From Isoetes taiwanensis (taxonomy: Eukaryota > Streptophyta > Lycopodiopsida > Isoetales > Isoetaceae): a DNA stretch of 64,000 bases. Each line of letters starts with the position of its first letter. Position 1 is the stretch's first letter. Below, piece after piece: positions 39,856 through 51,075 of the stretch. A program made the position numbers and the translations under genes. The stretch spans positions 23,080,942 to 23,144,941 of the forward strand of contig JAJEKV010000002.1 in NCBI GenBank assembly GCA_021234155.1, written 5' to 3'. Below the pieces are notes generated by a model. It was not told the DNA's origin. It did no database searches and saw only the letters and a program-made list of their open reading frames with translations.

Positions 39856-40606
39856 TGACATGGATAACCTTCAGACAATGGTTCCATTCTATCCGTTCCA
39901 AGCTGAACCTCTGATTAAGGTCACGAAATACTGTGTGGAGACATTGTTTAAAGATAGGTACATGTCTAACAGACATTTAGACATATTCGGAAGGTATGTG
40001 AGCAGCACATTGACATCCAAATGGCGAGATGTCTTCTTTTTCTTCCCTTCAGAAAACTTTTTGACTTATCGGGCAGCATTTAAAAGATTAGCCCTGGATG
40101 CTAATAGTATGGGACAACAAGCGAAGTTGATTGAGAAAGGGCTACAAGGCATTGTTGTTAGTAAATGCCAAGATATTATGGTTCCAGTTCAAGTTGAGGA
40201 CCACGCCCATCATGTTTTGGTGATTTTTGTTTTAGAGTCTGCAAAAATTGCAAAGCAGTACCACCTCAATGGCTTCTCCTGCAATTATTGTGTTGAACTC
40301 CATGACTGGTATAATAGTGGACAGCAAACTCCTAAATATGTGAGCATTTTCTTTCAGTATATGTACCACTGCTGCTTGCTTAAATCTTAGTTGCATGTTC
40401 TTATTTGTGTGTGCAGGCTTCATAAGGATGTCATCACATATCTAACCAACTCTAGCTCACGTAGAGTCGAATTATATGTGAAGAATGCAGTGAAGAAGGA
40501 AACTATTCCAGAGGTTCCACAACAACCAGATAATGTAAGCTGCGGTCTTTATGTGATGGCCTTTATGCAAGCTTTTGTGGATGCCCAAGTGAATTCTAAA
40601 AGCATG
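39856..40606 (+). CDS. Element A Ulp1-like (C48) cysteine protease domain
   Basis: Ulp1-type proteases cleave SUMO or related conjugates. Two exons are visible, 39856-40339 (ends before GTGAGC) and 40417-40606 (ends before GTGAGT). The first carries KWRDVFFFFPSENFLTY, then HAHHVLVIFVL with the candidate catalytic His (about 40211) and VELHDWYNS with the Asp (40304-40306). The second carries VPQQPDNVSCGLYVMAFMQ, with the oxyanion Gln and the nucleophile Cys at 40541-40543. Order and motif style fit transposon-captured Ulp1 proteases of plants. A further short exon at about 40690-40810 may follow. The catalytic residues are all present, so this domain may still be functional if the rest of the gene is read. 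Confidence 0.72.
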
Positions 40607-40859
40607 GTGAGTTGTTCTTATATTTCACATAAATCTTTTGGGATGTTTTATTGTAGCGGATCTTAATTCTTGTGTTTGTTGCGTTTTCATCAACATGGTT
40701 CGACAAGGATTTTTGCACTTGGCGTAAGAAATGTATTAATAAAAGCCATGATTGAATATGGTTTGAGAAGAAGAGATGAGACAAAACAAGTTGTCACCGG
40801 CCTCAAGGCGGTAAGAGTGGTAGTTAAACTCATTCCAACTTATGGAATTTAAAGCTAAT

Positions 40860-42375
40860 TGACTATTGTACTTTGAAATTTATTTGAATAAGAAATTGTT
40901 TGCAACGCTTTAATTTCTATCAAGGGGTTAAAAACTAGAATTAGTTTAGACTTTCTGTCTTATCCTTAGGCTTGGTCAGGTTAGATGTATGGCTAACCTA
41001 ACTGCCTGGATTACTTATGTGGCTTATTATATTTGATCTCCAAGGCATTTTGGGTTACTATTGTAAATCAGCACCCAGTGACTATAATGGCACTCAAGTG
41101 CCAATCCAATTACCTGATGGAGTCTTCTTTTGTCATCCATTGTCGAAATCATTGTTGTACTGGTGTTCCAACCATTGGGATTTGGTTTTTTTGGTCGATC
41201 TTCCCTTGGATGTTCTGACCATTGTAGACAAGTTGTATGAGCAAGGCATACCAAGATTTAAATTCATTTATGGTGGCAATAGATGTTGGACCCTCTTCTT
41301 AGAGGCCAATGATGGGACAGACATATTTCTTTTCCCTTTGGATATTCCACTCCTCAAGTATCCAGAATACGGAAATAGATGTGTTATGATTATCGACCTT
41401 CCTTTCAAATGTATCTTCAATGAGGGTTGCTCTTCTTTGCATACCAAGATGGCATCCCGGGCTAACCGGGTGAAGACAAAGATTTGTGTTGGCTATTTGA
41501 CTGGTTTGTAGGCTTGAAGAATGCAAATGACTTTACCACTTATGTCCAAGAGCATCAATTTGATACTTCTCGTGCATACAATGACACAGTAGTGAAATGC
41601 ATAAAATCTCAATATGGTGAAGACATTGATAGTTTATGGAGCTTTTGCAATAGAGGTTGCTTGCTAATTAAGAAGCCTAGCATCACAGTGAAGAGATTTA
41701 CAATAATAGAAGAATCTAGTGAAGATGATGAAGGTGGGGTACAAGATGAGTGTGCTGGTACATCAGATAGCAAACAAGTCGAGGACACGGGCACATCTTC
41801 GTGTATGTATCTAACTTAGGTAATACAATTATGCTTAGATGTTGTATGTTGTAGAGCTTTTGCAATACAGGCTGTATGTACATAACTTAGGTAATACAGT
41901 TAAGCTTTCACATGATATACTAATAATTTTGTATGCATTGTAGGTGTACGGAATGATCCACAAAACAAGTGTCAAATTCTTCAACCAGCTGAAGTAGATC
42001 TTCAACCAACTGATCTAGAAGAAAGAAATCTAAGTTCCCAATATGCTGGCCAGGGGACTAATCCAAGGTCGAATACCATGCTTCCTGAGCTTTGGGAAAT
42101 GGTTGAGAGAATCGATGATTCGAGATACTCGAAGCAATTTGCTAAATCTATTTGCAGTTCAAGGTTTACTACATAATCCTTGGGGAGACCATCCTTTGCG
42201 AAGTAGTTGATCAGCCAATAGGGTGGACCGCCTTCCAATAGCCGAGAGAATGCCCAAGCGGCAAAAGTACCGCCGCAAAGACATGTAAATCGAAAAAATC
42301 GTTGGAAGAAAGGCGTGCATGATGCAATAGTACTGAGATATTGTGTTCCAAATGACATAGTGATTAGGCCTGCTT
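40860..42375 (+). pseudogene. Element A C-terminal ORF (ORF C)
   Basis: 41044-41510 reads as one exon (GILGYYCKSAPSDYNGTQVP; WDLVFLVDLPLDVLTIV; RFKFIYGGNRCWTLFLEAND). It continues at 41515-41810 (YVQEHQFDTSRAYNDTVVKC, then acidic ESSEDDEGG). A last piece at 41944-42378 contains LPELWEMVERIDDSRYSKQF and KKGVHDAIVLRYCVPND with two in-frame stops. Element B has the same pieces (KVKFVLPGERCW at about 61450; ELWEKVEQIENYEER; GRHDAIVIRYQ at about 62430), so the protein is conserved in the family. I cannot assign a known domain. Confidence 0.5.
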
Positions 42376-42559
42376 CTTAAGTTATTAAGTGTGTACACTG
42401 TACTATTTGCTCCAGAAATATAATTATGTGTACCTTTTGCACTTGTCTACAATTTGAACTTCAACATGTTCCATGCTATATTTTACAAACCAGGTAGTTC
42501 ACACAGTACAAACCACTGCAAATTCAATTCAATTCAAAAAGTAACACAATACAAAGCAC

Positions 42560-45500
42560 TGCAAATTCAAAGCCTTCACCTAATCCAAGGCATCCACCAT
42601 TTCGGGAAGACTTCCTAGCAACATCTCATGCACATCATCAGACAATGCAAAAGCCGCACTAGCACCTTTAACCCCGTGGATTTATCTTCTTCATGGGAAA
42701 TTTAGCTCCAACAACGGACTCTACCGGGCACCAATACTTCTCTATCATCCAACAACTTATATTTGTTATGGCAACTTGGCAATTTCTCGATAATAGTAAG
42801 TTGATATGATCTGGCACACCGCATGATGCTCATTCTTGTAATCATCAATGATTTGTTTGATCCAATACATGCTTTTCTCTAGTGCAAGCAAGAACATAGT
42901 ATGGCACATCTTCCTCATTACCGGGAAGAGCAAAAAGAAGCAAAATTATCACCAAACTGTATCACATCATGTAACTCCTCACGACCTCATTTGCAAACAT
43001 TGCGGTTTCGATTCCAATTCTGTACCTTCAGCATGTGCACATGGGACTAGCTTCTTCAATGTCCACTTTCCACGGTGTTGAATAGACTCACATGCACGCC
43101 ATTCAAAGTTTATGCAGCCTTTGCAAAAACAAGATAGTGGTCTAACCATCAAGAAGGTTGGGTCCTCCGGGACTTATGGAAGATACACGATTGCCGCCTT
43201 TGGACACCGTGAAGAAGGGGTTGCACATCAAATGGCTTTGAGCTGTCAATCTCAGCCTCCTTCACTTCCCAATACACTCTACTTAACTTGAGATTTCTTG
43301 TTTCTCAAAACAAACACGGGCATCATGAGCACCCTTTATTTCAATCCCATGCTCTCTTCTTTGCTCACTGGCCAAGAGTTGCTTGGCCTTGGCAGCCTCT
43401 CCATCATGTTCCCCCTTCCCATGCCCTGATCCGAAGAAATTCCATTGTACACGAATGCCATGCTGACAATGGTACCTGCATATGAAGTAGAATGATCTTC
43501 TGGATTTGAACTGAGCAGCACAACCATCTGACCACACGAGATGATACCGCATGTGAGATCCTCCATTCTCTTTCAACCACTGAAGATGAAGTTGAAATGC
43601 ATGTTGTACAAAATGTGTGTCATGACTTCTATCATCAGAAACATATAAGTGAACAGTCTTCTGCAACTTACCATTTACCTTGAAGAGAGTGATGTGTACC
43701 AAAATAGTGATCTGGTCTGCATTCCAATGTTCAGACTGCACTTCTTTGAAGGGCTGCAAAGTCTACTACTGATATCACAGAATCATCTCTTAGACTCTGA
43801 ATGCTTCTCCTAAATTTCTTGCTCTGCCAATGAGCTAGTTGTGATGCACAAACTTTTTCATGTGATCAAACATGGCAGATAGCATGAAAGGAGCATCTGT
43901 TTGCTTCTCCACCAATCTTAGTCTTCTAGAAGTGCCCTTCCTTGACTTCTCGTCCATATAACAATGAAGCCCGCCATTTAACATCATCTTCATTATTCGA
44001 TCGGTCTCTTTTTGGACATAAGGGAATCTTTTGCTTACCACATTTTTCACAATCCCCCTTATGCACTTGATTGTGCCACTCTTCCCTTTCCTCTTTTTGG
44101 CAAACCATTTCTCTCCAAAGAGTGCTAACATTACAAAATGTAAGCTTTTGTGCGACAAACCCCATCATGTGTACCAACAAAGCACATACATCACAATTGC
44201 AACCGCAATTTATGTGAAACTTCGCCTCATAGAGTTGAAAGCTTTTTGAAATTCTACGCTTGTTCATGCTTGACACAACAGCAAGTGTTTCTCTCCTTCA
44301 ATTTCCTTATGCAACTTGGTTTCGTGTATTGAACATTCTAATACCAACATGCATCTGGATTCTCCTCCACAAACCGCTCATATAGCTTTCACGGCGCACA
44401 TTGCAAAAGAAAATATGTAAGTTGGAGAAGACGTGCATTGAATACCTTACATATCCAATTACATAAGTAAGAAATACTATGTATACCCGGTACATATCAG
44501 TTGTACATGTAAAAAGATTTGATTGAATTGTACATATTCAATTACATATGTACGATTAGATTATGTATAGTATCAATTTATAGCACATTTAATCCTACAT
44601 CCTTACACTATGTACATATATATCACATATTATACATGAAATACTTCCAAGAGCAAGTAGATGACCCCATGAACCTCATTTACATGTATAATACATTAAG
44701 TAAAACGTAATAGAAAAGGCTACATCAAAGCAAGTAAACTAAGATTGGCAAAGGAGTTCACTTACGGCACATTTAATCTTACATCCTTACACTATGTACA
44801 TATATATCACATAATATACATGAAATGCAAGTAGATGACCCCATAAACCTCATTTACATGTATAATACAAGAAAGCAAAACAGAATCTAAAAAAGGCTAG
44901 ATCAAAGAAAGTAAACTAAGATTAGTAGAGGAGTTCACATATGTGCATGAAAATGTACATGAAAACAACAAAGAAACTGAAATGTAATAGTTTCTTTGAC
45001 AAAAGCTTTAATATTCGAGGAATGTCAAGATCTTTGGATTGCCTCGCTTCTTTTTTTCCTCACATCCCTCGTATTTTTGGTGAAACCTTGGTGTTGTTAA
45101 GTTTTAACCTGGATGACTTTTAGCTTGGTTTCTTCATCCAAATGATCGGATCTAGCATTCCTGCACCGCTAATGCCCAAATGTTTGAACAAAGCAATTGC
45201 CATTCTCTTTCTTCTGCTAGCAGCATATGAAAGATTTCGGGGATGGCATTTGAGCATCTTGCAAGCAATTCCCTTTTGCTTCAAATCACCATTTTTCCCC
45301 ACAACCATTGATAAAACTGAATGCTTGGCAGCCAATTTATCACCACTATTAGAGCATTTTACCTCTTCCAATCCATCTTTAAGGTTTTCTAAAATTGCAT
45401 GCTTGACCACTGCTTGTGAAGGCAAACCAATCACAGGTTCAAAAAGCTCCAATAGCCTGTGATCTTGCAAGAATCTAGAAGCAAATAAGTACCTTTGATT

Positions 45501-45626
45501 AGGAGCCAGAGATTCAGCTTCTTTTCTCATAACAGTAACAGCATTTTGCACACTGGTCCTTATTTTTTTGGTAGCATACCTTGAGGATGTACTACCCTTT
45601 TCAATTTCGCTATCATGCTCTGCCAT
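42560..45626 (-). pseudogene. Element A transposase-like gene, leftward
   Basis: The probable start at 45626 opens a 168-residue N-terminal exon (SRYATKKIRTSVQNAVTVMR; PSQAVVKHAILENLKDG). An intron with duplicated sequence follows. 44276-43926 holds a Cys-rich piece (HINCGCNCDVCALLVHMMGF). 44158-43835 continues in another frame (MKMMLNGGLHCYMDEKSRKG). 43759-43283 holds the core, YHLVWSDGCAAQFKSRRSFY and QWNFFGSGHGKGEHDG. A Cys-containing tail (GCINFEWRACESIQHRGKW) extends toward 42560 through stops. SDG...FGSGHGKG proteins occur as multicopy unnamed genes in plants and animals, and I infer a DDE-type transposase. Frame changes may be introns or decay. Confidence 0.6.
44583..44940. repeat. Direct duplication of about 180 bp inside the transposase-gene intron
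   Basis: 44583-44763 and 44766-44940 share CACATTTAATC.TACATCCT, TACACTATGTACATATATATC, GTAGATGACCCCAT and AACTAAGATT. They differ by small gaps. Both are rich in GTACAT. Confidence 0.8.
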
Positions 45627-45639
45627 CTTCTTTTCCCTT

Positions 45640-45890
45640 TCTCATCTCTCCCACTTCGAAATCTCGCATGCCACATTTGTTGTTTACTCTTCACAATTTT
45701 GAATTCACCAGATGCCATCTGATGTTTGCCACATTCGGTTTCAAAATCACCAGATTGCATGTTCTCCTGATCGCCACATTCAGTTTCAAAATCACCAGAT
45801 TGCATGTTTTCCCCGATCGCCACATTGGGTTTCAAAATCACCGATTGCATGTTTCCCGATCCCGGAAAAAATTCAAATTGTGTTCTACTT
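45640..45890. repeat. Short tandem repeat near the right end of element A
   Basis: A unit of about 45-50 bp, with CGCCACATT, then GGTTTCAAAATCACC, then GATTGCATGTT, is repeated four times between about 45720 and 45860. It lies just upstream of the transposase-like start codon (minus strand 45626), where it could be a subterminal binding array. Confidence 0.75.
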
Positions 45891-46139
45891 TCTTGGTTCG
45901 ATCTGGGAATTTTCTTGGAAGGAAATTTTTCTGGAGGGAATTTTCCTGGAGGAAATTGGAGGGAGAAATTTCCTCCAGGAGTTTCGCATCAACCGCCGGC
46001 CTCTACTCGTCATAATTACAAACAAACGGGAATTTTGCCTCTTTTTAAATATATAAGACAAAATTTATACATGAAATAAGTACATTTAAAATTCAGCAAC
46101 CCGTTCAAAAGTTTACATGAATTGCCCCCTAATGTATGA

Positions 46140-46160
46140 CACCCTAACGTGCTTTTACCC
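46140..46160 (-). repeat. Element A right terminal inverted repeat
   Basis: On the minus strand it reads GGGTAAAAG then CACGTTAGGGTG, matching the left end at 20 of 21 bases. CGGA follows directly at 46161-46164. Confidence 0.92.
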
Positions 46161-46164
46161 CGGA

Positions 46165-48937
46165 TCAGAATATGAAAATCCTCTTTGATCAGCATGCTGT
46201 TTACTTTTATCAATCTAACGTTGTTGTTACTGGAGTTCTACATGCACAAGGACACAGGATGGGAAACTTGTATGAATTTCCTGCCATTGAATTTCCCTTA
46301 TGTCGAGCTTGTGTTTTGGGAAAACATCCTAGGCGTTCCTTTGTTGCCACAGGAGATCGAGCTGACCATCTTCTCGAACTAATCCACTCAGACCTTTGCG
46401 GACCTATGGAGCTGCTGAGCCGACAAGGAAACAAGTATTTCATTTCCTTCATTGATGATCATAGTCGCCGAACTTCTTTATTTTTTCTCCGGAAAAAGAG
46501 CCAAGCACTTGAGGCTTTTCTCACTTACAAGAGCTCAGCTGAAAATAAGTGTCGCACTTCCATTCAAATTCTCCGAACCGATGGTGGTGGAGAATACTTG
46601 AGTGATCTCTTTTATCAGATTTGTGATGAAGCAGGGATTCATAGGCAACTCACGACACGCTACACCCCCTAGCAAAATGGCGTTGCGGAGAGAAAGAACC
46701 GTACCTTGTGTGAAGCTGCCAAAACTCTATTGGTTCAAGGTCACCTTCCATCCTCATTTTGGGAAGAAGCATTGTCAACAGCAGTTCACGTTCAAAATTT
46801 GTTGCCCACAGTAGCAGTCCCTGGTACAACTCCATATGAGGTATGGACAGGCTCCAAACCTGATATTTCCCATCTTCGTTCATTTGGTTGTCAAGTCTTT
46901 GTTCATGTGCCTACTGAGCTTCGCCACAAGTGGGATGATAAGAGCCTTGAATGCCGATTTGTGGGCTATTCTAGCTGCAGGAAGGCAATACAAATGTTGG
47001 GATCCTTCTGTTGATCATATTCTTGAATCCTCTGATGTTATCTTCAATGAGACCTTTTTTCCTGGAGCCTCCTCTAAAATTCATTTCATTGATGACACAC
47101 ATTTGGTCCCTGATCCACCTTCCATCATCAATCTGACCTTGGAAGCTCACCAACTAGCCCATCCTCTTTTGGTGCATGCACCCCTTGATCTGCCTCCACC
47201 AGCACCTGCACACATTCCAGATGCCCAGCCTGAATTACCCATTGACCCTGCTCCTGAACCTGTGTTGCCCCCAGAACCCGCTCTTCCTCCCAGAACCCGC
47301 CTTCCCAGCCGAAAAGTGATTGAAAATGCTCAATGCAGTCTCCTCGAATGGTGTTGTCTAGCTACCTCTGCTGAACCCTTGTCTATCTCCCAAGCACTTG
47401 CTGGTCCAGAATCTTCTCATTGGCATAAAGCTGCTCTAGATGAGCTTCATTCTATGGCGACCAATCATGTGTGGGATTTGGTCGATCTTCCTTCTGGTCG
47501 CAAGACTGTAGATTGCAAATGGATCTTCACGAAAAGGTATGATGCAGCAGGAAACCTTGATCGATATAAGGCACGGCTGGTTGCAAGAGGTTTCACCCAG
47601 ATTTTTGGAGTTGATTATGATCAAACTTTCTCCCCTGTGATCCACATGGATAGTCTCAGAACCATTTTGGCATTGGCAGCCCGCGAGGATTGGGACATCA
47701 TTCAGCTTGACGTTCACACTGCTTTTCTTCATGGGGACCTGCAAGAAGAAATATACATGGTGCAGCCTCCTGGCTTTATAGATCCCTTTCATCCAAATCG
47801 AGTCTGTAGACTTTGCAAAGCTATTTACGGGCTGAAACAGGCATCTTGATCTTGGTTCCTCAAGTTTGACACCATCATCAAACAATATGGTTTCACCACT
47901 GCTGAGAATGATCCAAATGTTTATCTATTGCACCAAGACAAACACCTTACTATTATTCTGTTGTATGTTGACGACATGCTGCTCATGGGGAATCATCCTC
48001 CTCATATGCACCAGGTACAACTGTTTCTTTCTCAGAATTTTCAGATCAAAGATCTTGGTCCGGTGGCTTTCTTTTTGGGCTTACAGATCAGCCGAGATCG
48101 ATCAGCTCGCACTTTACATGTTTCTCAGCCTCAATACATTCAGACCATCTTAGACAGGTTCGGCATGCTCGACAGCAAACCAGTTTGCACTCCCATGGAA
48201 CCAAACCTTTGTTTATTCGATGACAGTGCCTTTGCTCCTCCAGATTGTCAACTTCCCTTCCGTTCCTTGATTGGGAGCCTGATGTATGTCATGATCTGCA
48301 CACGCCCTGACATTTGCTACCCCGTAATCACCTTGAGCCAATTCAATGACAAATACACCCCTGATCATTGGCACCTTGCAAAAAGAATTTTGCGTTATCT
48401 TAAGGTACTTCCACTTCTGGCATCCTTTACTCCATGGGTAATCATTCCACCTTGGTTGCATTCGTTGATGCCAGTCATGGCACAAATTTTCAAAGTCGTT
48501 CTACCACGGGTTGCTGTTTTATGTTTTATGCTGGCATTATTGGCTGGATCTCTCACAAGCAGGCCACTGTTGCCATTTCCTCCGCTGAAGCTGAATACCT
48601 GGCTTTATCTCATGGCGCTAGGTTGCTCATCAAGTTCTCCAATCTGCTTACAGACCTTCTTGGTGAATCCTTGACACCCATCACCATTTGGATGGATAAT
48701 CAAAGTGCTATCAAGATGGCAGTCCACCCAGCTTATCGATCACGCACACATCACATTCCCATTCATTACCATTATGTGAGACAACAGATTGAAGAAGGAT
48801 TCATTCATCTTTCTTATTTACCTACCCATGATCTCCCGGCGGATCTGTTTACTAAGGCACTTGGCAGAGTCAAATTTGAGCAATTTGTTGCAGCTATTGG
48901 TGTCTGTCCTCATTCAAGGGGGAATGTTGATGCATAG
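46165..48937 (+). pseudogene. Copia integrase, reverse transcriptase and RNase H region, interrupted
   Basis: This is the second half of the copia polyprotein. The pre-integrase zinc finger (GHRMGN ... CRACVLGKH) and integrase core (IHSDLCGPME, FIDDHSRR, RTDGGGEYL) come first, with a TAG at 46670-46672 where GVAERKNRT follows. One extra base near 46987 shifts the frame. The reverse transcriptase follows (CKWIFTKRYD, YKARLVARGF, QLDVHTAFLHGDL, then YVDDM at about 47964), broken by a TGA at 47847-47849. A lost base near 48402 shifts the frame again before RNase H (VAFVDASHGTNF; AISSAEAEYLA). All major motifs are recognisable, so decay is recent. Confidence 0.94.
48915..48924 (+). other. Polypurine tract
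   Basis: AAGGGGGAA lies directly before the 3' LTR, where plus-strand DNA synthesis of LTR retrotransposons is primed. Confidence 0.85.
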
Positions 48938-49130
48938 TGTATCTCAGACAGACACGTGTAGGGTTCCTTATGTTTAGCCACTAGTTATGCCAGAATCAGT
49001 TGCTCTGATTTAGACGGTGCAAGCACCGCACAGGTTGTTTTCCTTTATATATTGTATTACACAGTATCAATATATCACTTTCATCGTCTCTTGTTTGCCC
49101 AGTCCGTCTCCACTGTTGCAAACATTCACA
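48925..49130 (+). repeat. Copia 3' LTR
   Basis: 206 bp, TG...CA, identical to the 5' LTR in my base-by-base comparison. It is followed by TATAG (49131-49135), the right target-site copy. Confidence 0.96.
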
Positions 49131-49135
49131 TATAG

Positions 49136-50700
49136 TCTACTTACAATCACCAGGAGCATAAATCGTCTATGGCATAATGTTCCTCTCCAGTTGAGCCAAT
49201 GGAAGGTCCCACGGATCTAATACATAGCTGCCTGAGTACCAAATAGTAACAGGATTCAACAGATGAATGCCATAAGCAGTTAAAAATCTCAGAAAAGATG
49301 AACTAGCAGTGGGTTCACTCACCCAAACCGTCATACAATTCTGGCAGCATTGGATTCACTCATCCAAACTCTTTGGAGAATAAGAACATTGTATGAGGTT
49401 GTATATTGCTCATAAATATCTGCAACTAGGGTTGTTGTGCTGATTCGGCCTGCAAAATCGCAACTAAGTACAAAAAAAAGCACACACATACACCAGTCTT
49501 TGCATGCAACTAACTGTGGCTACAATACCAGCCTCACTAACAGGTCAATCCTTGATTTCAAGCTTTTGAAGCTTTCGCAACCAGACAAATACTTGACTGT
49601 CCGTCGTTCCCTACACAACCCAAACTATATCATGTGCTAAGCTCCCCGAAATCACAAGCAAGCTCTGCCGGACTCAGAGAGAACACCCCTACATGCTCCG
49701 CCCAGCGATGGCCATCCGATTTGCCATGTCATAATAGACTAATGGCCAAGATGGCCCTAATTATCAACGATATCTAGCTTAATGTCCCACCCAATCCTAA
49801 CCATACATATTAACACGTGGCTTATCCAAGGACTCAGATTGCCATGTTCGTCTAAGCCATGCAACCCTCGATAAGAATACTAGTAATGGTGCTCAGCGTT
49901 GCTGGGCATAAGTTGAGAGTTTGTAAATGTTTTGGGCCGCAATAAAGAAAGCTCTATCCCTTTCCCCTTCCGTTTTACTCTATCTCGCATTTCGTTTTTA
50001 CTCATTCTCTACACATTTCCCATTTTTCTTTTTCTTTCCTTCTTTTTTGTGTACATATTTTCTTTTTTTCCCTCCCCTTCCCTTCCCTCTTCCCTTTTTC
50101 GTCTTCCCTTTTACTGATGGTTTTTTTTCCGTCTCTTTTCCTCCTTTAACAAGGTTGCATATTAAACGGGAGTCTTGCAACACTCTCATTTGAAGATTCC
50201 ATTTTAAAAAACGTAGTAACTAGTGAAATGGCTCTTTTGGCGGTTCAATCCAAAAAATCAAGGTAATTATGATTTAATTTATGCTACTTTAGCCAAGGGA
50301 CCACTGAATCAAAATACCAACCACTAGCAATAGCAATTTCAGGGGTTATGTTCAAAACATTAAGGTGATTATGATTTAGCATATGCTATTTCAACTACAC
50401 TTCTTTTTTTGCCACCGGGTTAATGTGAACACGTGACAAAAAGAGGTTAATTTTCGAATGGATTGCAAGTTAAATTATAAACACTAACATGGAAAGTGCA
50501 AACAGAAGTGCTTTATGGTGTGAAGAGGAAGTAAATCACCAAAGCATGTCAAATCTTTCTAGAGAAGAACCTAAGCATTAAAACATTATAACCTTATAAC
50601 CATTAAAAACATTAAAACATTTAACATTAACATTTAACATTAACCATTGAAAAGCAGTAAAACATCATAACCATTAGAACATAGGGTTCCCGAATTCATG
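49136..50700. other. Non-coding region right of the retrotransposon
   Basis: No gene is supported. 49970-50130 is a pyrimidine-rich CTTTTCC tract that creates overlapping spurious frames. 50570-50680 repeats ACATTAA, CATTTAACATTAA and AACCATTA words. Confidence 0.5.
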
Positions 50701-50705
50701 ACTGT

Positions 50706-50795
50706 GCTGACGTGGCCCTTCGTCAGCGACATCTGACATGGCCACGTCAGCAATCCAGGTCACGGATGGCATGCCACACACGTGACTCTAGGAGT
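50706..50795. promoter_or_regulatory. Promoter-like cluster of ACGT-core motifs with a 12-bp inverted repeat
   Basis: GCTGACGTGGCC at 50706-50717 and its exact inverse GGCCACGTCAGC at 50740-50751 are separated by 22 bp. CACACGTGAC follows near 50777. ACGTGGC and CACGTG are plant ABRE/G-box cores bound by bZIP factors, and TGACG is a TGA-factor core. They lie about 200-280 bp upstream of a plausible first exon at 50981. This is a sequence-based inference only. Confidence 0.45.
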
Positions 50796-50980
50796 GTCAT
50801 AAATGCCACTTTTTCGAGGTTCGAGGGTGCAGCCAGAAATAACTGCACCCTCTACCTCTTCTCCCGCGACCCCTATTCCTTCTATTCCTCTTTCTCTTCC
50901 CCTGTTCCGACTCCGGCATCCGCCTGTTCCCCTGTTCCGCCTTGGCGATCGATCGACTCCCGTATTTCCGAAGCAATCTT

Positions 50981-51075
50981 ATGACTGCAGCATGGTCGAC
51001 GGATCGCGACGCATCCAGCGATGACGTTTTGGCTCAATTTGAGTTAGCCAGCAGAAAGTACATCCTAAGAAGAAA
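50981..51075 (+). CDS. Possible first exon of an unrecognised gene
   Basis: The ATG at 50981 opens MTAAWSTDRDASSDDVLAQF and ends in SRKYILRRK at a GTGAGA donor (51076). GC content is higher than in the flanks, and motif-rich promoter-like DNA lies upstream. A second possible exon is 51205-51292 (PTNPYSRFANACSKMASNAV), between a TTTCCAG acceptor and an AG|GTATTT donor, but its phase does not join cleanly with the first. It could be the 5' part of the gene at 53868, whose introns would then contain the palindromes; I cannot show this. Confidence 0.3.

Larger units (their letters stand above)
36499..46160. mobile_element. Element A: 9.66-kb DNA transposon with Ulp1-like protease and convergent transposase-like gene
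   Basis: The ends are 21-bp inverted repeats (GGGTAAAA, A or G, CACGTTAGGGTG; 20/21 identical) with a 4-bp CGGA duplication. The left half reads rightward: ORF1, a coiled coil, an acidic/basic region, a Ulp1-like protease and a C-terminal ORF. The right half carries a leftward gene with a WSDGCAAQFKS ... NFFGSGHGKGEHDG protein, probably the transposase. Such a convergent layout with a captured Ulp1 gene is known in Mutator and CACTA elements, but the 4-bp duplication and this transposase type point elsewhere (Sola-like or a new group). A related copy starts at 56985. Confidence 0.88.
34987..49130 (+). mobile_element. Ty1/copia LTR retrotransposon carrying a nested DNA transposon
   Basis: The element has 206-bp LTRs (34987-35192 and 48925-49130), a TATAG target duplication, a primer-binding site and a polypurine tract. 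The gene order gag, protease, integrase, reverse transcriptase, RNase H is that of the copia superfamily. Without the 9662-bp insertion at 36499-46160 plus one CGGA copy, the element would be about 4.48 kb. The coding frame has three stops and two frameshifts, so this copy cannot make its own proteins. Confidence 0.97.

Noticed and set aside
36499-46160. Element A as a Mutator- or CACTA-type element because it carries a Ulp1 gene
   Set aside because: The ends do not start with CACT(A/G), the target duplication is 4 bp rather than 3 or 9-11 bp, and the transposase-like core lacks the motifs expected for those superfamilies.
49927-50193. Open frames rich in Phe, Ser and Pro, and the reverse Lys-rich frame
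   Set aside because: They are translations of a CTTTTCC pyrimidine tract.
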